From Thermoplasmata archaeon (lineage in GTDB: Archaea > Thermoplasmatota > E2 > DHVEG-1): DNA of 15,680 bases. Each line of letters begins with the position of its first letter. The stretch's first letter is position 1. A model generated the notes under the pieces. It did no database searches, was not told the origin of the DNA, and saw only the letters and a program-made list of their open reading frames with translations. A program made the position numbers and the translations under genes. Positions 1-6,172 of this stretch are shown here, one piece after another. The stretch lies in NCBI GenBank assembly GCA_030606465.1, contig JAUWGL010000004.1, positions 1 to 15,680 of the forward strand. Reading direction: 5' to 3'.

Positions 1-28
1 TTATTAGGTATATAAAGTTAATGATATC

Positions 29-532
29 ATGAGGCGTACAAAAGTAGTAAACGACTCTACTGATCTAATCCCGCTCCTAAGGGCTTTTGATAATAATACA
101 AAGAAAGAAGTTTTCAATGAACTTCTATTAGATTGGAAACCTCTCAGTGAAATTAAAGAAAAATATGGAGATGAAGGAGAAGGTGCTCTTGAGTACTTTG
201 ATAGGATGAAACTTGTAGAGACAAAATGGACTACATCAGAAGATGGCATTGATGGTAGACCACAAAAAAAATATCGTTCTTATTACTCTGCATTTAATAT
301 CAATATTTCCTGCCCTGTTAATGAGATAAGTGAGATTTTTACTGTGGCATCTCTTAATGTAAAAGAATTCGAAGGACTTGAAAATAGAATATTTGATTTT
401 GTTGGCAATGATGGAAAATTCGGAAACATGGTAGCAGAAAACTTCCGTCTTTCCAACCTAGCTTTAAAAGGTCTTGTAAAACGTTCTAACAAGTTTTGCT
501 ATAAAGGTTTGAAACTCAGCAGAAAAGACTAA
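29..532 (+). CDS. ArsR-like winged-helix transcriptional regulator
   Basis: This 167-residue protein has an N-terminal winged-helix region (about residues 10-80). A helix-turn-helix-like segment (VFNELLLDWKPLSEIKEKYG) is followed by a second helix and a wing containing GRPQKKYRS, the layout of archaeal ArsR-type regulators. The C-terminal half (about residues 90-165) looks like a second small helical domain ending in a basic tail. It resembles from memory the archaeal predicted regulators of the COG1777 type, which I could not check by search. A DNA-binding role is inferred; no ligand cysteines for metal sensing are evident. It reads in the same direction as carS, with 68 bp between them. The start ATG has no clear Shine-Dalgarno (SD) site. 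An AT-rich TATATAAA lies only about 15 bp upstream, too close for a standard TATA box. Confidence 0.7.
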   Translation: MRRTKVVNDSTDLIPLLRAFDNNTKKEVFNELLLDWKPLSEIKEKYGDEGEGALEYFDRMKLVETKWTTSEDGIDGRPQKKYRSYYSAFNINISCPVNEISEIFTVASLNVKEFEGLENRIFDFVGNDGKFGNMVAENFRLSNLALKGLVKRSNKFCYKGLKLSRKD

Positions 533-564
533 ACCTTCTTTTTGTAATAATTTATTTAGCATTG

Positions 565-575
565 TTTTTTTAAAG
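565..575 (+). promoter_or_regulatory. T-run and TATA-like element before carS
   Basis: A run of seven Ts immediately followed by AAAG sits between the regulator and carS. Its centre lies about 28-30 bp before the carS ATG, which has no SD sequence, so it could be the TATA box of a leaderless carS transcript. The T run could equally terminate the upstream gene. Both readings are inference from spacing. Confidence 0.35.
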
Positions 576-600
576 AAAACCTGCATTCCTATTTCCAATT

Positions 601-1185
601 ATGCATTATGAAATAATCATTCAAGCTCTTTGGATTATAATTCCAGCGTATATTGCCAATGCAAGTGCGCTTCTTGTTGGCGGTGGTACACCTATTGATT
701 TCGGTAAAAAATGGAAGGATGGCAGACGTATCCTCGGTGATGGTAAAACCTGGAATGGTCTTTTTGTTGGTGCTTTTTTTGGTATTACCAGTGGTTTCGG
801 TATTACCATTGTTGCTATTTATGCTAATAATAGTAATGAGTTTGCTTTTCTTGGTTTAAACGATTTCGGCCGTTTTCCGCTGATGATTCCTATTGTTTCC
901 TCTATTTGTTTTGGTGCTCTTATCGGTGACATAATTGAAAGTTTTTTAAAAAGACGAGCAGGAAAAAACCGTGGTGAGAATTGGATACCATTTGATCAAC
1001 TTGATTTCATACTAGGCGTTTTGTTTTTTAGTTTTCTTATGGCAGGTTTACTGCATATCTTAGGTTTTTCAGAGTATAACTGGTTTTTAAAAAGTTTTTC
1101 AATTTGGCATATATTAACTCTTTTAATTATCACACCGTTTTTTCATTTATTTGCAAATTTTGTTCATAAAAAAACTAAAACCTAA
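601..1185 (+). CDS. carS: CDP-archaeol synthase (CarS)
   Basis: CDP-2,3-bis-(O-geranylgeranyl)-sn-glycerol synthase transfers CMP from CTP to digeranylgeranylglyceryl phosphate, activating the archaeal lipid core for polar head-group attachment at the membrane. The 194-residue protein carries the family signatures. Residues 14-48 contain PAYIANAS, then GGGTPIDFGK, then DGRRILGDGKTW. A second polar loop at about 109-135 has GD, SFLKRRAGKNRG and DQLDF. About five membrane segments are visible (near 5-28, 53-75, 92-113, 134-156 and 167-187), with both polar motifs in loops. It is slightly longer than the roughly 165-180 residues I expect, the excess being in the C-terminal region. The ATG lacks an SD site and is probably leaderless. 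Its stop lies about 20 bp before the TATA box of the next gene. Confidence 0.93.
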   Translation: MHYEIIIQALWIIIPAYIANASALLVGGGTPIDFGKKWKDGRRILGDGKTWNGLFVGAFFGITSGFGITIVAIYANNSNEFAFLGLNDFGRFPLMIPIVSSICFGALIGDIIESFLKRRAGKNRGENWIPFDQLDFILGVLFFSFLMAGLLHILGFSEYNWFLKSFSIWHILTLLIITPFFHLFANFVHKKTKT

Positions 1186-1205
1186 CGTTCTTTGATAAAA
1201 ACAAA

Positions 1206-1214
1206 GTATATAAG
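1206..1214 (+). promoter_or_regulatory. TATA box for the zinc-finger gene
   Basis: GTATATAAG directly follows the carS stop. About 26 bp from its centre is position 1234-1235, where an in-frame ATG lies. A second ATG at 1249 is preceded by GGAG (1236-1239) at 9-nt spacing. The transcript would thus begin at or just before that SD site. Confidence 0.5.
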
Positions 1215-1248
1215 ACACGTTGGCCTTTTAAAAATGGAGAGTACAAAA

Positions 1249-1557
1249 ATGTCCAAAGACGCTGACGCATCAATGAATGAGGAACTAAAAAAATGGTTAG
1301 AAGAAACTAAGGAAGAAATAAAAACCTCTGGAAAAAAAGAGGATTTTTTCAGGAAGAAACCATCTGGTATGTGTCAGATTTGTGGTGAAAAAACTGCTGA
1401 GGCAGTGTGTCTAAAATGTGGCAGATCTGTTTGTAAATCATGTTATTTTAAAATCATTGGTGTTTGCAAAAAATGTGTACCAAAAGACATCGCTGGGAAA
1501 TGGGATGGTTCACGCCCCAACTGGGAGAAAAAACTAGGCGTGGAATGGGTGGACTAA
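1249..1557 (+). CDS. small cross-brace-type zinc-binding protein
   Basis: A 102-residue acidic/basic protein with no assigned function. Residues 42-76 hold eight cysteines in four CxxC pairs (42/45, 54/57, 62/65, 73/76; spacings 2-8-2-4-2-7-2), enough for two zinc ions in a B-box or HIT-finger-like cross-brace. Residues 1-40 look like a charged helical extension, and the C-terminal tail is rich in W, G and K. The start at 1249 is chosen because GGAG sits 9 nt upstream. The frame is open further upstream from a TTG at 1192, and an ATG at 1234 (leaderless) is possible; the extra residues look like promoter sequence read as protein. It follows carS closely but seems to have its own promoter. A protein- or RNA-binding adaptor role is only a guess. 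Confidence 0.75.
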   Translation: MSKDADASMNEELKKWLEETKEEIKTSGKKEDFFRKKPSGMCQICGEKTAEAVCLKCGRSVCKSCYFKIIGVCKKCVPKDIAGKWDGSRPNWEKKLGVEWVD

Positions 1558-1559
1558 TT

Positions 1560-1586
1560 ATTTTTTTGTTATAAATATTTTATAAC
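1560..1586 (+). terminator. T-run plus perfect AT hairpin between convergent genes
   Basis: Immediately after the zinc-finger stop codon come seven Ts (1561-1567), then a perfect 8-bp inverted repeat GTTATAAA/TTTATAAC with a 3-nt loop (1568-1586). Archaeal termination mainly needs the T run. Downstream an A-rich stretch near 1630-1636 gives the opposite-strand gene its own T run. A bidirectional terminator zone for the two convergent genes is a reasonable inference. Confidence 0.5.
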
Positions 1587-1640
1587 ATCCTAGTTATTGT
1601 TTAACAATGAGATTATTTTTTAGGAATATTAAAAAATAAT

Positions 1641-3047
1641 TTATAATTTTTGATTTTTTTCTCTTTTTATCCGCTCTCCCTCAAGATACAATGCCATCAT
1701 TGACCGTGCCGTCCGCCATGAACTTGGATAGATGGGTACTCCTGCTGATTTAAGATCCCAAACCAAGTCTTCGAATTCTTTACCGCCAACCCATGTTGCA
1801 AGTATTGGTTTATTAAACTCCTCATGAAGTTTTTGTTCACGTACCATTTTCAGAATAGCACCAGTAAACTCCCGTGGCCGGGCATACCCTCCATGTACTG
1901 ATGCAACAATGACACCATCAATATCTGGATCTTCTAATAACACTCGAGTTGTTGCTTCATACCGGAAAAACCCTGCATCACCTATCAGATCAACTGGATT
2001 GTTTGGTTTGATAATATCCGGAAGTATTTCATCGATTTTTTTATAAGTCTTAGATGAAAGCTTTGGAATAACAAGACCATTTTCTTCACATGCATCTGTT
2101 AGAAGAATACCAAGACCACCACCATTTGTAATTATGCCAATCCGGTTACCCTGTGCAGGTGGCTGACCAGCAAGCGCCCGTGCTCTGTCAAAAAGTTCAA
2201 TAATATCGCGACATCGGATTCCTCCTGCTTGTCTAATTGCTGCACCATAGATTTTATCACTACCCGCCATAGAACCAGTATGTGAAGCAGTTGCTCTAGC
2301 ACCAGATTTACTTCGTCCTGCTTTCACTACCAGAACAGGTTTATTACAAGCCTTTATACTATTCATAAAAGCCCTGCCATCTTTCACACTTTCAATATAT
2401 AAACCTATAACCTTTGTCTCGGGATCCTGAGCAAAATAATCAATAAGATCATCGTCATTGATATCTATTTTGTTTCCAACACCTATTATTTTTGAAACAC
2501 CCACAAACTCATTATTAGCAAGATAAATCATACCAATTCCCAGTGCACCACTCTGACTAATCAATGCCAGATTTCCCTTCCGAGGCACTCCAAAAACAAA
2601 GGATGCATCAAGCCCATCGGAAGCATTTTTGTAACCCATTACATTTGGTCCAAGTACACACATATTTGATTTTTCTATGATTCTTCTCAACTCATTTTCT
2701 AGTTCATGATTTCCTGCCTCGCTGAAACCAGATGAAATAATAATCACATTTTTCACATTCTTCTGCACACAATCCTTTAAAATCGGTGGGACAATAGCAG
2801 CTGGAACGGAGATTAAAACAAGATCGATACTACCTGGTACATATGTTAGTTTTTTATAGCATTTAAGACCAAGGATTTCGCTTTCCTTTGGATTAATAGG
2901 ATAGATATCGCATTCGTAATCAGAGATAAGAATATTTTTCAAAGCAGCATGACCAATTTTCCTGGAATCTCTTGAAGCACCTACAACAGCTATACTTCTA
3001 GGCTTGAAAAACGTCTCAAGATTCCTATTCATATAATTATTCCCCAT
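1641..3047 (-). CDS. acdA: ADP-forming acetate/acyl-CoA synthetase, alpha subunit
   Basis: This is the alpha subunit of acetate-CoA ligase (ADP-forming), which converts acyl-CoA, ADP and phosphate to acid, CoA and ATP, the energy-conserving last step of amino-acid and sugar fermentation in archaea. Over 468 residues it shows a CoA-binding Rossmann domain (VVGASRD at 21-27), SGFSEAG, GPNVMG (133-138), the succinyl-CoA-synthetase-like domain with SQSGALG (164-170), and the phosphorylated histidine H256 in ASHTGSMAGSD. Length matches separate alpha subunits (about 460 residues). The ATP-grasp beta subunit is neither fused nor adjacent, so it must be encoded elsewhere. An internal ATG at codon 6 (3032) would give the more typical N-terminus and is a good alternative start. 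A weak TATA-like TTTAAG lies near 3084-3095. Substrate range cannot be read from sequence. Confidence 0.92.
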   Translation of the reverse strand: MGNNYMNRNLETFFKPRSIAVVGASRDSRKIGHAALKNILISDYECDIYPINPKESEILGLKCYKKLTYVPGSIDLVLISVPAAIVPPILKDCVQKNVKNVIIISSGFSEAGNHELENELRRIIEKSNMCVLGPNVMGYKNASDGLDASFVFGVPRKGNLALISQSGALGIGMIYLANNEFVGVSKIIGVGNKIDINDDDLIDYFAQDPETKVIGLYIESVKDGRAFMNSIKACNKPVLVVKAGRSKSGARATASHTGSMAGSDKIYGAAIRQAGGIRCRDIIELFDRARALAGQPPAQGNRIGIITNGGGLGILLTDACEENGLVIPKLSSKTYKKIDEILPDIIKPNNPVDLIGDAGFFRYEATTRVLLEDPDIDGVIVASVHGGYARPREFTGAILKMVREQKLHEEFNKPILATWVGGKEFEDLVWDLKSAGVPIYPSSWRTARSMMALYLEGERIKREKNQKL

Positions 3048-3139
3048 ATAATTTGATAAATGAATAATTCAGACATTGAAAACACTTACTTAAACGTAGT
3101 GCACATCAATAGTTACTGTATTTATTAAAAAAACAAAGG

Positions 3140-3367
3140 TTAACTCTTAATTTTTCTTTTCGTATGCCTTGTTATAAAATCTAATACTATAAACCAAAAA
3201 AGAGTTACTAAAAGAAAACTACCACCCCAAGATAAAACACCCATGGGCGTGACCATTCCTGTAAAAACCTCATCACCAAATGACCAATACTGTTCTATAA
3301 TAGCACACAAAGTCATAATACATGTAATTAATACTGCAAATACAGGTATTTTTCAATCAATTTTCAT
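3140..3367 (-). pseudogene. two-TM small membrane protein interrupted by in-frame TGA at codon 5
   Basis: The 385-bp gap between acdA and tsr3 holds a 76-codon minus-strand frame starting at ATG 3367. It reads MKID, then TGA (3353-3355), then KIPVFAVLITCIMTLCAII and on to a basic tail RHTKRKIKS before TAA at 3140-3142. Past the TGA the translation looks like a real protein: two hydrophobic segments (about codons 7-24 and 45-66) and a positively charged C-terminus. The next in-frame ATG is codon 18, in the middle of the first membrane segment, and no GTG or TTG lies between. TGA is a normal stop in this genome (tsr3, taw2, the YhaM-like and Trm112-like genes end with it). Explanations are a recent nonsense mutation or sequencing error, a non-canonical start, or recoding. 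I cannot name the family. Confidence 0.45.
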
Positions 3368-3387
3368 GAAATCCAAAAATCTCCCCA

Positions 3388-3397
3388 CTATATATTA
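3388..3397 (-). promoter_or_regulatory. TATA box before the interrupted membrane ORF
   Basis: On the minus strand TAATATATAG lies between the tsr3 stop and the ATG at 3367. Its centre is about 26 bp from that ATG, the distance expected for a leaderless archaeal transcript. This supports 3367, not the internal ATG, as the original start of the small ORF. Confidence 0.4.
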
Positions 3398-3432
3398 GTA
3401 TTATTGGAAGATTTTGAAACAAAAACACTAAT

Positions 3433-3945
3433 TCACTCTTCTGGTAAATATTGTTTCATTATTTCAATGATCTCTGAACTACTCCTTGCTTTTCTATACT
3501 CATCAAGCGGTTCTTTATTTAACTCAAGAAACTGTGGACTCCATTTGTAGAGATTCAAAATTTCTTTAGCTTTATCAACATCATCTAAAATATAGAGCGC
3601 AGTAGCAAATGCTTCCAAGGTTGTCAGCTTAAAAGGTTTACCATAGTTCACAGGATTCGTTGCAATAACAAATGGAAGCGCCCTAGATTTACATCTTTTA
3701 TCCAAGTAATCAAAACTATTCTCAGCGTTTTTCCAAGAGCAATCAACAGCAAGAATACCATGTTTCTCTGCAAAAGCTTTGTCTTCTTTTGAAAGACTTT
3801 TCTCAGCAAAAGGATTCAAAAGAACAGCATCCCTCGGTGTTTTACGTATATTAGTCTCAAGACGAACAAAACCAAACCTAGCTAGTTTCCTTGCACTACA
3901 TTTCTTAGGATCATCCTCATCCGCATGATAAACAAACAATTTCAT
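3433..3945 (-). CDS. tsr3: Tsr3-type rRNA aminocarboxypropyltransferase (DUF367)
   Basis: Tsr3 transfers the 3-amino-3-carboxypropyl (acp) group from S-adenosylmethionine to a hypermodified uridine or pseudouridine in the decoding region of small-subunit rRNA. The 170-residue protein has the family landmarks in order: an N-terminal strand with HADEDDPKKCSARKLARFG, LLNP at 42-45, DCSW at 68-71, R88-A-L-P, TNPVNYGKP at 96-104, the LEAFATAL helix, and F..LN near 139-142. The length is normal. It begins 3 nt after the taw2 stop codon, with a GGGTGA made from the end of taw2 as its ribosome site, so it is almost certainly translated by coupling to taw2. The stop is TGA. Confidence 0.92.
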   Translation of the reverse strand: MKLFVYHADEDDPKKCSARKLARFGFVRLETNIRKTPRDAVLLNPFAEKSLSKEDKAFAEKHGILAVDCSWKNAENSFDYLDKRCKSRALPFVIATNPVNYGKPFKLTTLEAFATALYILDDVDKAKEILNLYKWSPQFLELNKEPLDEYRKARSSSEIIEIMKQYLPEE

Positions 3946-3948
3946 TTT

Positions 3949-4830
3949 TCACCCAATCCTTATATCAAAAACATAATGACTAACACCAGGCGCATAAGAC
4001 TTCACATGTTTACATTTCAAAAGCTCAGCTTTTCTCCTATATTTTTCAACAATCTTATCAACCTGCTGTAACACACTATCAGGCACAACATCATCTGAAA
4101 AAACATCATGATAATGAACAATACCTGCATGGTTTTTCAAACACTCAACAGCAGTAGGTAAAAAACTATATGTATTACCAAAATAACCTAAAAGCACTCT
4201 ATCAGCAACATTTTTAGGAGCAACCTTCCTATTGTCCCCTCTTAACGGTTCTACGACATCTGTCACATTATTTAACACAATATTCTGACAAAGATAATCA
4301 AACGCAACTGGGTTTATTTCACAAGCAAAAATCCTTTTTGGTCTACTATGAACAGCCATCGGCAAGGTAAAATACCCAATACCTGCAAACAAATCAACCA
4401 CAACCTCCTCATTGTTTGAAACATTTGCCATACGCCGCCGTTCATCCATATTACCAGAAGAAAACATAACCCTCATTGGATCCAACTTAAATCTTACACC
4501 ATTCTCTTTATGAACAGTTTCACAATCATCAGAACCATAAATAACCTCTACATTCGGTTCTCTATACATACCTGAAATACCACCAGTATCACAAAGCACT
4601 GATTTACGATTAAGAACACTTGCATATACTTCACCAATCACATCCCGATACTGTTCAACATTCGTATGCAATTTAATAACCAAAACATCTCCTATTTTCT
4701 CCCATTTACCAGGAAGAAAGCAGATTAACTCTGATGGTATTTTTTCTGAAAGCAATTTTTTAATTTGTTCAAACTGAGTCAAAGCCATAAACCTATTTAG
4801 TTTAATGGGTTGAAACCTATAAAACACCAT
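3949..4830 (-). CDS. taw2: tRNA(Phe) aminocarboxypropyltransferase Taw2 (TYW2)
   Basis: Taw2 moves the acp group of S-adenosylmethionine onto the tricyclic wyosine precursor at G37 of tRNA-Phe. The 293-residue protein has an N-terminal region (1-110), then RFKLDPMRVMFSSGN, where the Trm5/TYW2 superfamily guides the substrate, then motif I DLFAGIGYF (146-154) and acidic E171. The feature separating it from the methyltransferase Trm5 is GYFGNT (215-220) with HYHD (239-242), where Trm5 normally has an NLP/NPP-type motif and HYY. I therefore call Taw2, not Trm5. The ATG at 4830 has GAGGTG four nt upstream (4835-4840), which decides the start over the ATG at codon 15. It follows the MFS gene by 29 bp and precedes tsr3 by 3 nt. 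Confidence 0.88.
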   Translation of the reverse strand: MVFYRFQPIKLNRFMALTQFEQIKKLLSEKIPSELICFLPGKWEKIGDVLVIKLHTNVEQYRDVIGEVYASVLNRKSVLCDTGGISGMYREPNVEVIYGSDDCETVHKENGVRFKLDPMRVMFSSGNMDERRRMANVSNNEEVVVDLFAGIGYFTLPMAVHSRPKRIFACEINPVAFDYLCQNIVLNNVTDVVEPLRGDNRKVAPKNVADRVLLGYFGNTYSFLPTAVECLKNHAGIVHYHDVFSDDVVPDSVLQQVDKIVEKYRRKAELLKCKHVKSYAPGVSHYVFDIRIG

Positions 4831-4859
4831 CTCTCACCTCTATTTTAGTTTTGCAACAT

Positions 4860-6050
4860 TTATTTCAAAACAACATCCTTTTTTCGATTTCCAATAAGAA
4901 CAAAAGCAACAAAAAAACATAGAAAACCAAGAATTGTAAATGGTATCCATATCCCCCAGATATCAGAGAACACCCCACTTAGAAACAGGAGAACAGTTCC
5001 CCCACCAAGCTGAATTGTTAAAATGTAACCAAAGGTTTTTCCTTCCATGCTTTCATGTGTTTTTTCTGAGACAAATGAAAACATTGCAGGAAATGTAACA
5101 AAAGTTGATATTCCTAAAAGAACCATTATGAATAGAATGATTACTATATTGGTAAAAATGGAGAGAGCAAACCCCATTATTCCCATGATTAAATAAGCAA
5201 ATATGAGAGTATTCCTCCTTCCAAGATACGACTGTATCCTCCCATAGGAGAAACATACAATGACTCCCATCCCCATCCATATTGAGATAATTATTCCGAT
5301 TGCTGACAATGACAATGTTGTCCTCTCATCAAGCAATAATGGGAGATAGCTTATTGTGATGCCCCATGCTGCCCCACTAATTATGAATGCAGGTATAAGC
5401 AATTTTACCCGTTTTAACATCTCCCATGCTTCAAAGACAGCTTCGTTTAAAGTTTGTTTTTTGTTATTAGTGTTTGTTACTGTGATATATTCTTTATGTA
5501 TATTTTGCGTTAGAAATAATCCTAAAAATAGGACGCCTATCCCAGTGATGGTCCAGAGATAAAATGGGAAATCCCAACCCTTGATCTCTGCGATATAAAG
5601 GGTTGTCAATATAGCTATAAATGCTCCGAGATCGCCTAGGGCGCTTTGGATTCCCATAGCCCAATCCAACCGATCTTTTTTGAAGACTCGTGATATCCAT
5701 CCAATTCCAATTGGATGAAAGAAACTCGATGAGAATCTAACTATAAAAATAAATAATAAAAGTGTAAGAAATCCTTGCGCTTGAGTGAGAAGAAGTAATG
5801 ATCCACTTAGTAATAATATTCCAATTGAAAGCAGTATTCTAAAGTCATTCTGATCAGAAACTCTACCAATCAACATCTGAGCTATTAGCATGATTAAAAG
5901 ACCGCCGCCAGTAATAACTCCTATCTGAGTATAGGATAAATTGAACAATACTCTGAATATAGGAAATAATAGAGGGATAACAGCAACAGATCCATCATTG
6001 AATGCATGATAGATGCCTACTGTTGATAGAATTCTGTGTTTATCATTCAT
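4860..6050 (-). CDS. MFS transporter, fosmidomycin-resistance (Fsr)-like
   Basis: A 396-residue major facilitator superfamily permease with about 12 hydrophobic segments split by a polar central loop (about 183-215). Landmarks are YHAFNDGS in the first segment (14-21), the motif-A-like loop GRVSDQNDF between segments 2 and 3 (62-70), and SSSFFHPIGIGWISRVF (107-123). The FHPxG element is typical of the fosmidomycin-resistance branch. The substrate cannot be predicted; drug or metabolite efflux is the family expectation. It is the first gene of a likely three-gene unit with taw2 and tsr3, though no functional link is obvious. The start ATG has only a weak GAG upstream. A palindromic TATA box about 40 bp before it would start the transcript about 14 nt upstream. 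Confidence 0.85.
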   Translation of the reverse strand: MNDKHRILSTVGIYHAFNDGSVAVIPLLFPIFRVLFNLSYTQIGVITGGGLLIMLIAQMLIGRVSDQNDFRILLSIGILLLSGSLLLLTQAQGFLTLLLFIFIVRFSSSFFHPIGIGWISRVFKKDRLDWAMGIQSALGDLGAFIAILTTLYIAEIKGWDFPFYLWTITGIGVLFLGLFLTQNIHKEYITVTNTNNKKQTLNEAVFEAWEMLKRVKLLIPAFIISGAAWGITISYLPLLLDERTTLSLSAIGIIISIWMGMGVIVCFSYGRIQSYLGRRNTLIFAYLIMGIMGFALSIFTNIVIILFIMVLLGISTFVTFPAMFSFVSEKTHESMEGKTFGYILTIQLGGGTVLLFLSGVFSDIWGIWIPFTILGFLCFFVAFVLIGNRKKDVVLK

Positions 6051-6083
6051 AATTAACTACTCTTTTTTAGCAGGAACAGATTT

Positions 6084-6095
6084 ATTTATATAAAT
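6084..6095. promoter_or_regulatory. palindromic TATA box shared by divergent MFS and xpd genes
   Basis: ATTTATATAAAT is a perfect 12-bp palindrome and the best TATA candidate in the 122-bp intergenic region. Read leftward it predicts a transcript start near 6064, about 14 nt before the MFS ATG. Read rightward it predicts one near 6116, leaving a leader of about 57 nt before xpd. No operator repeat was recognised around it. Confidence 0.45.
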
Positions 6096-6172
6096 ATTCA
6101 CCAAAAATAATAGTTTCAATAAACCCTTCAGCAACTCTTTTTACCAATGTTTGTATACCATCTTCGTTGACA

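Noticed and set aside
4..249. Minus-strand frame opposite the ArsR-like gene
   Set aside because: Antisense shadow with serine-rich low-complexity translation and no signals.
1192..1248. TTG-started extension of the zinc-finger protein
   Set aside because: The extension reads through a TATA box (GTATATAAG), so it is promoter rather than coding sequence.
3949..4830. Trm5 tRNA (guanine-37) methyltransferase instead of Taw2
   Set aside because: The residues GYFGNT and HYHD at the catalytic positions fit Taw2, and Trm5's NLP/NPP-type motif is absent.
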